Source of the DNA: Chrysophaeum taylorii
Taxonomy: Eukaryota; Sar; Pelagophyceae; Pelagomonadales; Pelagomonadaceae
Direction of reading: 5' to 3'
DNA: 64,000 nt
Assembly: GCA_029834535.1 (NCBI GenBank)
Contig: JAQMWT010000418.1
Location: 1 to 64,000 of the forward strand
Part shown: in pieces, positions 10,555 through 20,876 of the stretch
How the letters are laid out: each line of letters starts with the position of its first letter
How positions within the stretch are numbered: position 1 is the stretch's first letter
Program-made: the position numbers and the translations under genes
The notes under the pieces: generated by a model
Databases searched by the model: none
Seen by the model: the letters and a program-made list of their open reading frames with translations, nothing else
What the model was told of the DNA's origin: nothing

Positions 10555-13500
10555 ATGTCCAAGGTCCACACAAATTTGGAGAAGACGCGTCCGTCGTGGC
10601 ATGAAAAGTGGAGCGAGGCGCAGGTTGTGTTCGCCCAGGTCGCTGTGATGAACCCATCTGACGCGGACGGGAATGTCGCTGAAGCGCACGAGTTGGGGGC
10701 TGATAATGCGCCCGAGACTTGGTGCGGAAAGTTGAATCAGTTTGAGGCCAACGTCGTCGCGACGATTCAACGCGTCTTGTTGCCACCGTCGTACATCATA
10801 CAGCTTTTGGTCTCCTTTTTTTGCTGGCTCTTTGCGGAGGAACAAATTGTCGCTCTTGGCTGCGTGCTCGCGGCGGCGCGTCAGAGCCCCGACCTGGTGA
10901 TCTCAGTGGGTCGCGCCTTTACCATCACGCAAGCGTGGGTGTGCTACGTGCCCAAGCTCCTCTGTGCAAGACCCCGGCCCTTCTGGTTAGAGAATCGCGT
11001 CAAGTTTGCGTACCCGTGGAATCTCTCCGTCCACGACGGCAGCTTTCCGTCGGGCTCCGCGGCCTTCGTCGCGACGATTGCGGCGACATGCTGGAATTTC
11101 GGAGCTTCGCGGATAACGAGCGTGATCGCGACCTGCATCGCCATCGTTTCGATTATCGCCAACGTCGTCGCCGGAGTCCACTACCCGTCAGACGTCATTA
11201 CTGGTGCTGCTAGTGCCGCGGCGCTCAACTACCTGGCCTTCGGTCCGCTCGGTTTGTTGCAGAGATCCCGCGGCCCCGAGGGGTTCCTTGTGCGCGACGA
11301 CGAGCTCGTGAACCGCCAGCTCGGCGTGACTGCCGCGGTGACAGCCGTCAACGCCGTCGGCCTCGGTATCGCCTTCGCGTTTGCGAAGAAAGGTGGTTCT
11401 CAGATGACAGATCTTTTCGCGTGGACGAAGACGTATCAGACAACAGTGTCGAAATCAGATTCGTGTCGAGACGCGCCCGAGAGAGTCGCATCAATTCGAT
11501 GACGTGACGTGGCCGTTTTGATGCAGGTATCAAAAGCACGTCGACACGGCTGGCATTAAAAAAAACGTCCAGATCATCGATGGTCGCAAGAAGATGGAGA
11601 GTACCGTGACGCCCCTCCTCGCAGCCTCGCTCACGTTGTTCTGGACGACGGGCTTGATTCGAGAGATATACGTTGCGAACAGCTGGCAACCATACGACCG
11701 TGAACCGCAGTGTGTTTGTGTCAACGAAGTGTTTGAAGCAGCACTTCTTTGCCCGAACAGGCGCGCCGAAGCACGCGGCCGCAGCCATCTTTATGTCTAT
11801 CGCGAGCATATTACTCTTTGTCGCGACACGATGGTTTGTGCGTCGTAAAGCTAAAAGTCGCGGGGTCTTGTTTGTCATCCAGACACTGCTCGTCGCTGTG
11901 CTCTTGTTCTTCAATTTCGTCGTCGTCGAGGTCATCATCTTCAAGCTCTACGAGAACAACAAGCTGAACGACAAGGTCAACAACGAGAACAACGAGGTCT
12001 ATCTGAACGACGATGTCAACGAAATCGACATGGTGAAGTGCATCACCGGATTCAGGCGTCTGGCCTTCGTGTACAACAACTTTGACATGTACCCAACCTA
12101 CTTCAACGAAGAAAGCACGATGACGCTCGCGCAAGCCGGAACGTACGAAGGACCGGAGGACATTGAGGTTTGAGATTACGTCTTTCATCGTTAACCATGT
12201 GTCGCGCAGGAATACGTGAGGTAAAAGACTGCCTTATTCCTTCGAGGTTTTGGCTTCATGAATGAATGATGTGTCGCACAGGTATGCGACGGCCTCCTCG
12301 CCATACGTTTTGTCCAAGCTTGACTTGGAGCTGTTGACCACATTCACTTCTTTCGACGCCGAGACTGGCATTTGCCAGTTTGTCACGGTACAACATTCAG
12401 ATTATACCATGAATCCCAAGGTCGCTCTCGCGACGCGCTTGTCTCTGGTGAGTATGAATAAGGCGTACTACGACGTGCGCAACCATTACCTGCCGCGTGT
12501 TGATGTTTTCTACCCTCTGGACTTCGTGAACTACATCTTCGGAAAGGTCCTCAATACGCGGCAAACGAGAGAGTTTATATGCGGTGTCATGGCGGACAAC
12601 TGCACGTTCACTCGAAATATGGACGATTGCGTCGCTGACTTGGATGCGCTCCCGACGTTCGCGAGTAGTCTCCTTCACATTGATGGCAATTGCGAAGCGT
12701 GTCGCGACCTGCATGGCGTTTTCGCGCGCAACAACCCCGAAAACCACTGCCCACACATCTCCTTCGAGCCAACGGCCGACCCCAAGGGTCGGTTCAAGTG
12801 CCAGGAATCATCCAACATTCTCCCGACCGATCTCTTCGACGACGGTGACTTTGCCCTTTTCAATAGTTTCTGCGAGGACGTCGGTATTGACCCCGACCAA
12901 GGCTACAAGACGAATGCCGCGTACGAGCCTATGGTGCGCGTCTCGTATCCGAGCGCGACGGGCCTTCCGAGAACGACGGACGAGGCTGTAACCTTGGATT
13001 GGATTGAAGTGTCGTCGTCGGTGTCGTGCGAAACGAGATACCGGATGGCGGGGGTCTTGACGCCGACGCTTATCTATGATGCGCGCGGTGCCTTGTTTGG
13101 CATCGAGATGGTCTTCAATACGTCGACCTACACCGAGAAAATCCTTGAGTCGCTCGGTGACGACCTTGCCGTCGCAATTAGAGTCCGCTTCCGCGATCCC
13201 TCGACCGCCTGCTCCCGCGGCGCCATCACCGACCCCGTGGATGTCGACGGCCTCTGGGTCGACGCACCGGCCGGCTCCTACGAAGTTTCTCTGGATGAAG
13301 TTCGCGTCGGCGACTCGAGCGTTTGGGGACCGTCCGCCGGCTGCTGGCAAGCTTGCTGCTCGAGTGTTAAGGTTAACCGTCATTTTTCGCAGGCCGTCTG
13401 GACTCTACGGGATCCCGAGTGGCATGGGGACTCACTACTGGGACATTTCGCGCCCCCCAGTGTCTGTCTCGAATTGCCTCGACGATGATCATCTAGCGCA

Positions 13501-13820
13501 GGTTGACGCCTGACTTCGACTGCAACAGTTTCAGCGCTACGGCTGGACCACTCTACCTTCTTTTCAACCGCGGTCAACTCGTTGGGTTTGGGCTTGGTTC
13601 TATCGCCAACGACGGGCGAGTGATTGTCGAGGAGAATCAAGACCTCGCCCTTTGGGAGCTTCCCACATATGGCACATTCCAACACACTTTCTCGAGCGAC
13701 ACTCTTCCCAACTGCTTTGCCAACATCAACTCCTTCGACCCGACGTTGCCTTACGGCAACGTGACGGCATCCACCATTCACTTCTACTTCTCCAGTCCAT
13801 ATGGTCTCGTCTGTCCTTGA
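10555..13820 (+). CDS. PAP2-like multi-pass membrane protein with Cys-rich C-terminal domain, copy 2
   Basis: Tandem paralogue of the gene at 3751. Inferred exons 10555-11432, 11527-11711, 11761-12167, 12210-12220 (11-nt microexon), 12282-13365 and 13497-13820, every join at the position equivalent to copy 1; 962 codons plus stop. It lacks three codons near residue 46 (the RLP stretch of copy 1) and gains one lysine codon near 11389. The PAP2 motifs are the same: KX6RP is intact, PSGS replaces PSGH, and Asn stands where motif 3 has arginine. Most substitutions fall in the start of exon 5. The frame is open upstream to 10387, but the shared sequence starts around 10520, and the ATG at 10555 is equivalent to that of copy 1. 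Preservation of frame and all splice sites in both copies argues that both are, or recently were, functional. Confidence 0.75.
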
Positions 13821-13861
13821 TGGATGGATCCCATGCTGTGTCGACGTTACATTCCGGGCGA

Positions 13862-14030
13862 GACTGTTGCGCACTTGGACTGTTGCGCACTTGGACTGCT
13901 GCGCACTTGGACTGCTGCGCACTTGAACTGCTGCGCACTTGGACTGCTACGCACTTGGACTGCTGCGCACTTGGACTGTTGCGCACTTGGATTGCTGCGC
14001 ACTTCGACGACTGCTGCGCACTTCGTTCAG
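13862..14030 (+). repeat. 16-bp minisatellite behind copy 2, about 10 units
   Basis: About ten units of a 16-bp motif (ACTGCTGCGCACTTGG with few variants). At the same place behind copy 1 (about 7116-7150) there are only two units, so the array expanded or contracted after the gene duplication. Short frames translated from it are by-products. Confidence 0.9.
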
Positions 14031-14058
14031 TCATAAGCTCGCAACCTCAAGTGATCCT

Positions 14059-14080
14059 CCTCCTCCTCCTCCTCCTCCTA
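14059..14080 (+). repeat. (CCT)n microsatellite
   Basis: A run of CCT triplets just after the minisatellite, absent from copy 1. Confidence 0.85.
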
Positions 14081-14410
14081 TCTGCGGCGGTCACACACAC
14101 AAGCCGAAGGAGCCGCCTTCATATCGTAGACGACGTCCTTCATAATGATTGAGGCGAGGCGCGCCGCCTATCTCTCGTATGTGTTATAGGTCTGGTTGCA
14201 CTTTAGGAAAAAATCTTGGTGCACCAAACAAACAACACCGAGTTGACCACCAACCAACTACACGTCTCGAAGTAAGTACGGAGTGCTGAAATCAAATCAC
14301 CCTCTTTTGAGTCGAGTCGAGTCGAGTCGCGTCGCGTCGCATAAATGCGATAGATCGGTCGAAGTAACAGATCTGCTGGTGCTGGTGGTGCGTCGACGTT
14401 CTTAATATAA

Positions 14411-15619
14411 TTAATTGCCGTTGGCGACGACGAGGAAGACGGTGATCCAAAATGTGAGGGTGATGGGGGCGATCGCGTACTGGACGAAGATGGTGGCGGC
14501 GAGGGCCTCCTTGTTCTCGCCGGCGAGCTCGGCCATGACGATGAGGTTGTTTGCGGTGGGAGTGGAGGTGACGACCATGGAGACGAGGAGGACGGCCGGG
14601 TCTCGGAAGCCGAGCGCTCGGAGGGAAATCGCGACGAGGACGCCGACCATGGGCATCACGACGAGCTTTCCGGTGGCGACGCAGAGTCTCGTCCTGGGCG
14701 AGACGTCGGCGTGTTCGTTTCGTTTGGAGAGGGTGTTGCCGAGGATGAACATGTTGAGGGGAACGGCAGCGGCTCCGACATCGACTACTCCGTTGTATAT
14801 CCATTCCAACGGTGCGTCGTCGTCGCGGTCCTTGATGTCGACCAATACGCCCCTCAGGGGCTGGATCAAGGCGACGACCATGCCGGCGATAGCGCCGACG
14901 ACAGGGGGGGGGAAGACGCGCTCGGCGACCCTGCCCCAGTCGACTTGATTTTTTTTTGGGACGAGCAGATTTTGCGCCGTGCTCGTCTCGATTGCCTCCT
15001 CCGGTTCGGACAAGACGTGGGAGACGCTCGATTCCCGGTTGGGTAGCTGTTCGCGGGGCGAGAGGAGCCAGCCCCCCACGGACCACTGGAGTATGGGGTA
15101 GAGGACGAGGTAGACGCTAAGGAAGAGAAGAGGGTTAGTCGTGCCGAGGGAAGACGACGACCCGTCGTCGTCGTCACCGTCGTCGTCGTCGTCGTCGGTG
15201 TTGAGGGCTTTTTGGCTCGCGATCGCGGTCAAAAGGGTGATGGGTAGTCCGGTTGAATTTCCAAAGGCGACCGCAGCCTGCGCGGTCCTCCGGAAATCGT
15301 CCCCCGCTCGCCCTAGAATCGCTGCCAACCGACCTACCAACAGACCTGCCCCAACGTATACCGCGGGCAACAGAAGGATGGGCCAGCCCTTGCGCAGCGA
15401 GTGAGTCAGGGCAGGGCACGCCTTGCCCGAGTCATTTTGCGCGCAGCTCGTCGCCGTCGTGAACAACAAGCACGGGATCGTCAGCGTCATCGAGATCTTC
15501 GAGAGGCCCTTGGATACATGCGGCGACATGATCCCCTTGCGCCGAAGGTACCACCCCCCCAGCGCCAACACGCCAGTTGTCCCAACCGACCGCAAGGCAA
15601 CAAACAGCGTCTTTTCCAT
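14411..15619 (-). CDS. Auxin efflux carrier / PILS-family membrane transporter
   Basis: 402 aa from the ATG at 15619 (MEKTLFVALRSVG). The layout is that of the membrane transport protein family PF03547 (PIN-LIKES and bacterial or algal relatives): an N-terminal block of hydrophobic helices with the early conserved stretch LSKISMTLTIPCLLF, a hydrophilic middle loop rich in Asp/Ser (about residues 145-165 and 210-235) and a C-terminal bundle containing GAAAVPLNMFILGNTLS and TPTANNLIVMAEL, whose Asn/Pro-rich character is typical of the family. In plants such proteins move auxin at the ER or plasma membrane; the substrate in algae is unknown. No introns are needed. The next feature upstream is a hAT transposon beginning 118 bp before the start codon. 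Confidence 0.85.
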   Translation of the reverse strand: MEKTLFVALRSVGTTGVLALGGWYLRRKGIMSPHVSKGLSKISMTLTIPCLLFTTATSCAQNDSGKACPALTHSLRKGWPILLLPAVYVGAGLLVGRLAAILGRAGDDFRRTAQAAVAFGNSTGLPITLLTAIASQKALNTDDDDDDGDDDDGSSSSLGTTNPLLFLSVYLVLYPILQWSVGGWLLSPREQLPNRESSVSHVLSEPEEAIETSTAQNLLVPKKNQVDWGRVAERVFPPPVVGAIAGMVVALIQPLRGVLVDIKDRDDDAPLEWIYNGVVDVGAAAVPLNMFILGNTLSKRNEHADVSPRTRLCVATGKLVVMPMVGVLVAISLRALGFRDPAVLLVSMVVTSTPTANNLIVMAELAGENKEALAATIFVQYAIAPITLTFWITVFLVVANGN

Positions 15620-15700
15620 GTGTGGCAACAAATCTATCTACGGTGGTTTACTTATTAGTAGCGAGCCGATAACTTATGAGTGACAGCGCACCAAAACCCC

Positions 15701-15705
15701 AGTAA

Positions 15706-15737
<32 letters not shown>
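15701..15737 (+). repeat. (AAAT)n microsatellite
   Basis: About nine AAAT units that end exactly where the hAT terminal inverted repeat begins; the last eight bases (TAAATAAT) are the left target-site flank. Confidence 0.9.
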
Positions 15738-18509
15738 CAGCGTTGGGAATTCACCGGGCTCACTTCACTAGGTTCACCGAATTTGGTTCACTCCACTTCA
15801 CTTCACTTCACTTCACCGAAAATTTTCGTCCGAAGTCCAATGTTCACTTCACGTTCATTCACTTCTGCTGACGGCCAAGTTTGATGAGCCAAGTCGAGCC
15901 GCGCTACCTGGAGGTGGAGGATAATGTTGATGATGAGGAAGAATTTAAACGCGGAACAGAAGGAGGAAGTTCACAAGAACGAGCCGATTGCGACGTCGAT
16001 GTTGTGACGTGGAGCACACCCGGCACCAAAAGTGGACGATCAACCAGGTTTTTCCAAGGTGTGGGACTGCGTGCGTCGACTGAAGGAACATCATCCTGAA
16101 CACCGCGTTGACCAGTGGGGAGGCGACGCATGTGTGTATCCGGTGCTGGGAGAGCCTGAAGGTGACGAGAGACTTCAAGAAAGGCACGTGGGAAACGGAC
16201 GACCAAGCCCTCTTGGGGCCCACTTCAAGGCTGCGCATCCGGAGGAGGATTCGACGAGCTGGGACGTCGACAGCTCACCAAGAAACAGAAGACAGACCAA
16301 GAAAAGGAGGGCTTTTTTTATGACGGCCGTGGGCGTTGTGGCAGCCTCGAAGGGTTAATCGGATATTACGAGATACTTCATGGCCATGCCCAGCCAGGCA
16401 AAACACTCTTCCCTGATGGCGACGTTCTCGGCTCGGCACTACGTGTACACGTCGCAGCGGATTTTTTCCAAGCGCACCTTTGATGACGACGAAGATCATC
16501 GCAACCTAATCGAGGCGTAGTATTACCGCGACGGTGGCGGGAAAGGCAAGCGCCCTCGTTCATGACTCGAAACGCGCTGTTTGAATGGGTGGACGCGGAA
16601 TATCGTTGTTTTGTTGTTCGAATCTTGATACACGTCGTTACGGAGTGTTATGAAGCGGCGGCTTTCGGCAATCCATTCGCCCAGGTGCTGCATGACGGCG
16701 GGACACTCAAGGATAAGTTCAAGCGACAGGCCATTGGCCTATCCTTCATCTGGCCCGATTGGAGTGGCGTTGAGACGGTGTTCCCGCGTGGGCCTTGTTC
16801 CAGCTGACGACGAAACCGATTCCGGCACGGCTTCTCTGCTCTGTTCTGTGGTCGCGGAGCGTGCGAGAATCGATATCGATTTGGCGACCGCAACCATTGT
16901 TCAAGACCGGGCTGCAATTGGCGTCGCCGAAGAAATTTTTGTTGAGTTCGAAGCGTGTGTGATATGCATGATATCTCAAAAATCTCGGCAGCGGCATGTG
17001 GCGACTTGACGCGATCCAGAGGCAAGCAGGTGATCAATCTATTCCCAGCTCGCCAGGAGCTGCTGAACAGTGGTGGCCACGATGGAGCCAATTACTTTTC
17101 TTACGGCACACGTTTGAAGGATCTGCATGCGCTTTTGCCATTATAGCCGGGGAAATAAATCGCCGAAGCTCAAGCTCGACCTCAATAAGACGAGGTTCCG
17201 GGCGCGATACCAACTTATTCGTTCCTTGCTGCGTATGCACCGCGTGCTCAAACTGTACGCGGCTACCAACATTGGACTCCCCTGGACAATCAGTGATGAG
17301 CAATGGGTGGCGTTGGCTGAATTCGAGGCGATTTTAGATATAACGGATGAGGCCGTTGTTTTCGTGCAACATGAACATTTATACCATAAGGGGGCGTGCG
17401 CCGCATTGATCAAGCACAACATGATCGAGTCTCTGCGAGCTGGGACGCTAGAAGTCGTTGATCTCCCGAACATAACATGACTGCGAAATCCATGCCACGT
17501 AAGACTGTCTCGATGTTGACGACCTCAGGGAGAACGGCAAAAACCTGTCTTGAGCGGGCTATACTCGAATGTGAGCGTCAGTGTTGCGGGAATAATGAAA
17601 ACTACGTGCGTCACTTCAACTACGAATTCAACGATCGCGAGTTGATTGCCTTCCTTCTTGACTTTCGGACTATCAACCGCTGCAGGCACCTGTCGTCCAA
17701 TCATCAGAAAGCTCGGGCCAGGAAGTTGCTCAAGGAATCAAAAAATATGTTTTACGCACGGACTGCATTCCACCACGAAAAACGCAAAGACTTCCTCCGA
17801 GCCTGCGCCGCCCTCCGAGCCTGCGCCTGCCCGCAATCTCTTGGCGGCACTCGACGCACCCGGCGCTTGGGACGACGACATTCATTAGTGGCGACGTGCC
17901 TTCTTTTTGCTATGCCTGAGAACCAGATGCCCGATTTTTTCAATGTGGAGGAGTTTGAACAGGGCTTCACTCAATGGAGGATCAGGCTCTCGAGATCGCT
18001 CAACTGGAAAGAGCATTATCCTGAACTTGAGAAGAAGGATGAAGTCGGCTTCACAGATCTGGCTGTGCTCGACGTTGGAAAGCTGTATCGACGGCTCACC
18101 ACGGAGCAGTATGGGTTTCTTCCTTCCGGACATGGCGAGAGCCTCCTCTGAAGTTTTTTTTTCCAATTGGTACTACACATGTGGCGCGCAGAGCTACTAC
18201 TGTGAGCGCTGCCTGAGCATTGGAAAAAAATCTTGTCCTGACCGAGGGGAAAGAAACACGTTGCTCGGCGCGAACGAGACGGACAAAGTTGTTGCCAGCA
18301 TACTGCGCACGAACAAGAATTTCTTCATTGCGGCGGGGCGCGGCAGGGACCGGCGGCGCTGGCGTTAAAAGAAAAAAAGTGGCGTTCACTTCACAAAGGT
18401 TCACCATGGCCACGTAGGGTGACGTGTTCACTTCAAATCGCTTGACCAATATTGGTCGTGGCTGGTGAAGTGGTTCACGTTCACTTGCTGAAGTGAATTC
18501 CGAACGCTG
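15738..18509 (+). mobile_element. Decayed hAT-superfamily DNA transposon with terminal inverted repeats
   Basis: The left end CAGCGTTGGGAATTCAC and the right end GTGAATTCCGAACGCTG (as its complement) are inverted repeats, and the flanks TAAATAAT and TAAAAAAA are an imperfect 8-bp target-site duplication, the hAT size. Subterminal CACTTCACTTCAC / GTTCACTTC motifs occur at both ends. Inside, on the plus strand and in shifting frames, are a BED-type zinc finger remnant (CIRCWESL, then HFKAAH, about 16130-16250), a transposase core remnant (about 17160-17480, KTRFRARYQLIRSLL and DEQWVALAEFEAILDI) and a dimerisation-domain remnant (ARASSEVFFSN and LRTNKNFF, about 18130-18340). Several frame breaks show the transposase is no longer expressed as one protein. 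Confidence 0.85.
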
Positions 18510-18518
18510 TAAAAAAAA

Positions 18519-19445
18519 ATGCTGCTGCTGGTGCTCCTTGAACTAGCGGTGAAAGCGTGCGAGTGGGGCGTCGCCCCGGCCTCGCAGCGCATCGCCCTCG
18601 TGGTGCGCGGCATCGCGTTTCGGGACTGCGGGCACGGCGTGGCGTGCGACGCCGTCGGGTCCGAACCTACGGTAGCGTGCGCGCGTAGCCACGTCGAGCA
18701 ATTCGTGGAACCTCTCGAGCGGCTTGGCTGGAGTGTCGACGTGCTCGTCGCGAGTTACGAGTGCGGCCGGGAGTGGCTCGGGGCGTACGGAGACCGCGTT
18801 CGCGCGGACCTGCGGCCGTCGGCGTTCGCGAGAAACGAGACTCAGCTAGATTCTTTGGCGAGGGCCCTCGACCTCGTCGACCAAGGGACGTACGCTGGAA
18901 TCCTCGTGACGCGCACCGATCTCTACTTCCGAGCCGACCTCTCAAACGTGTCGTCGAGATTCATGTTCCACGCAGACATGTCGAAGGGTGCCAAGTACGT
19001 CGGACCGAGTTTTGGTTCCGTAACTTCGACGACGGACAAACTCCACTGGATCCCCGGGCCCGCGATCCCGTGCTTCCTCGAGGCTGTGAGGTCCGGCGAG
19101 TGCTTTGCGAACTACGACGACGACGATCCCAAGTGGATAAGCGGCGAGAGGTGCTATCCGTCGATCGAAAAGCGAATCGGGCAGGATAGGATCGGCTTTT
19201 TGCGCGACGACGTCTGCCCACCCACCGACATTGGCACCTTTGGTGACAACGGCATCGGCGACGGCTGCTACCTCGTCCTCCCGAGGAGCCTCGGAGACCT
19301 CTCTCCAAAGGAAAGGCGTCGTCTCCTTCCATCCGAGGAACTCGGACCCTACGCCACCGGCCGATGCCACCGCGGCAAGTGGGTCGCCTCCACCAAGAAA
19401 AAGAGAAGAAAGGACCCCCCTCCCCCGGACTTGCGGCGGCGATAA
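18519..19445 (+). CDS. Secreted protein, glycosyltransferase-like
   Basis: 308 aa. The N-terminus MLLLVLLELAVKACEWG is a signal peptide or anchor, so the protein enters the secretory pathway. The core reads RIALVVRGIAF, then a segment with VEPLERLGWSVDVLVASYE, then YAGILVTRTDLYFRADL, which resembles the acceptor/nucleotide-sugar region of Golgi glycosyltransferase-like proteins common in algae (a TD rather than a clear DxD). The C-terminus is basic and proline-rich. It has one exon. The ATG begins 10 bp after the right end of the hAT element, so its original promoter and 5' UTR are displaced by 2.8 kb. Its stop is only 10 bp from the stop of the convergent TPR gene. The enzymatic assignment is tentative; no family-defining motif is certain. 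Confidence 0.6.
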   Translation: MLLLVLLELAVKACEWGVAPASQRIALVVRGIAFRDCGHGVACDAVGSEPTVACARSHVEQFVEPLERLGWSVDVLVASYECGREWLGAYGDRVRADLRPSAFARNETQLDSLARALDLVDQGTYAGILVTRTDLYFRADLSNVSSRFMFHADMSKGAKYVGPSFGSVTSTTDKLHWIPGPAIPCFLEAVRSGECFANYDDDDPKWISGERCYPSIEKRIGQDRIGFLRDDVCPPTDIGTFGDNGIGDGCYLVLPRSLGDLSPKERRRLLPSEELGPYATGRCHRGKWVASTKKKRRKDPPPPDLRRR

Positions 19446-19455
19446 TTGAATTTAT

Positions 19456-19965
19456 CTACTTCCTTTTGAGCTTGTCGAAGAAGAGGGCGTCAACCCAGCT
19501 CCGGGGTTTGTACTGGTCGATCAGCTTCCCCGCGTCCTGCTTTATGCTCTCGAAATCCTCTTCCTGGGTAATGAGGTCGTAGTCGTCGAAGCCCAAGGAG
19601 AGCGCCTTCTCGAGAGCCTCGAGAGCCTCGACCTCGTCGCCCTTCTTCGCGTAGACGCAGGCCATGTTGTAAAAAGTCGTCTGTCGTTGCGAGAGAGAGG
19701 CGAAGCGCACCTCTTCGAGGTCCCGGGGAACGACGGCGCCGTTGATGGGACTCGTCTTTGCACTCACGCGCCGCACGTCGTACCCGTCGCCAGGGAGGGT
19801 CAGGGCTTCCTCGAACAACGCAAGAGCGCCGTCGTAGTCGCCGTCCTGACACTTGGCGAGCGCCGCCTCCTCCGCGGCGTCGAAGGTGGCGAACCTTGCG
19901 TAGAGCCGCGTCGCCGGTCGACCGGGTGCAAGCGCCGCACCGATCATTGCCAACAAGAAGATCAT
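19456..19965 (-). CDS. Plastid-targeted TPR protein
   Basis: 169 aa from the ATG at 19965. The leader MIFLLAMIGAALAPGRPATRLYARFATF fits a bipartite plastid presequence of ochrophytes: a hydrophobic signal peptide followed by a short basic stretch ending in an aromatic residue, although not a canonical ASAFAP. The mature part has two or three tetratricopeptide units: AALAKCQDGDYDGALALFEEAL, then TFYNMACVYAKKGDEVEALE with AL.ALSLGFDDYD, and a C-terminal EEDFESIKQD. Small plastid TPR proteins of this type usually help assemble or regulate photosynthetic complexes; the partner is unknown. An upstream in-frame ATG at 20169 would remove the leader from the terminus, so the later start is preferred. 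Confidence 0.7.
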   Translation of the reverse strand: MIFLLAMIGAALAPGRPATRLYARFATFDAAEEAALAKCQDGDYDGALALFEEALTLPGDGYDVRRVSAKTSPINGAVVPRDLEEVRFASLSQRQTTFYNMACVYAKKGDEVEALEALEKALSLGFDDYDLITQEEDFESIKQDAGKLIDQYKPRSWVDALFFDKLKRK

Positions 19966-20276
19966 CTTTGCTGGGGTGTGTGCTTGAAGGAGAGATAATA
20001 TTGGGGGAATAATAATTGACTTGACGTCGGGGTCGTCGAGCCCCGCTGCCGCCTGACGCATGCGCGACAAAGTGCGACGTCCTGCTGGGTGGGAATGCAG
20101 CCGAGGCGGCGGCGGCGACGACTCGGCGGACTGACGGCACAGCGTGCTTGGCCCAAGGCGGCGTTCCACTCGCGGGTGGCCTCGGTGTTCAAAGTTGGCA
20201 CGTCCACCGATTTCCGGTCTGCGATGCTGTTTTGTAATGGTCGCCTAGTGGGGTGCAACGCGAGGACTTACTTATA

Positions 20277-20819
20277 TTACGGAAGGTGGCGGCAGTGGCA
20301 GCGGGGGGGTTTGCGCTTTCGAATTAAATGAAATTGCCGTTGTTTCGAGCGCCTGTCTGGGCCGCCGCAGCAGTACGCCGTGCACTCGCCGGCGCAACCT
20401 GTGCAGGCCGCGCACTTGGTCGCCGTCAACGCGCGAACTTCCTCGACGCGGCGGCGGCACGGCTTGGTCTGAAAATCGCAGTGTCCAGAACATGCTCCTA
20501 GCGTGTTGTTCCTCTCCGTGGGCGCCAGAAAGTACGCGTGGCCCCTGTGAAGGTAGAACCCGCACTCCGCGGCCACCACAAGCGAGCTCCCTGGCATGTG
20601 GAGTCCCTTGAAAGTCTCGTTCACCTGAACACGCGACACTTGAACCAAGTTACTTTTGTCATCGGTCTCGCCGACGGTCCTGTACTGGGTCATTTCGACC
20701 ACCGCCAACACCATCGCGTCCGCAGTTTCGTGGAGCCATTCGAGCCGGTTCTGTTGCTTGTGGCACGAGCACGGGTCGCTGCCCCCAGCCATTCTTAACA
20801 CCGCGACCAACAACAGCAT
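20277..20819 (-). CDS. Secreted Cys-rich protein with NTR/TIMP-like domain
   Basis: 180 aa from the ATG at 20819, with the signal peptide MLLLVAVLRMAGGS. The mature N-terminus begins at once with a CSC motif, followed by TADAMVLAVVEMTQ, VNETFKG, VVAAECGFYLHRGHAYFLAP and GACSGHC. This order (CxC at the mature N-terminus, a beta-rich body with a xxFKG turn, ECG, then YLxA) is that of netrin-like (NTR) domains such as TIMPs, extracellular inhibitors or binding modules in animals. The C-terminal 60 residues are Cys- and Arg-rich (CAACTGCAGEC, CC) and then low-complexity; the true 3' end could be altered by an unseen intron. A second in-frame ATG at 20876 exists, but the later one puts the hydrophobic leader at the terminus. 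Confidence 0.5.
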   Translation of the reverse strand: MLLLVAVLRMAGGSDPCSCHKQQNRLEWLHETADAMVLAVVEMTQYRTVGETDDKSNLVQVSRVQVNETFKGLHMPGSSLVVAAECGFYLHRGHAYFLAPTERNNTLGACSGHCDFQTKPCRRRVEEVRALTATKCAACTGCAGECTAYCCGGPDRRSKQRQFHLIRKRKPPRCHCRHLP

Positions 20820-20876
20820 CTTTCGCAAGGATTTATTATATTGCTTATTTCTTAAGGAAGGAAGGAAGGAATCCAT

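Noticed and set aside
13652-14152. Frame translating into repeated CCALGLLRTW units
   Set aside because: By-product of the 16-bp minisatellite read in all three frames.
14292-15086. 264-codon minus-strand ORF overlapping the transporter
   Set aside because: Arg/His/Pro-rich translation in another frame of a clear PF03547 protein.
15738-18509. Considered a host gene cluster (several ORFs of 60-220 codons)
   Set aside because: The inverted ends, target flank and scattered BED, core and dimerisation remnants show one decayed hAT element.
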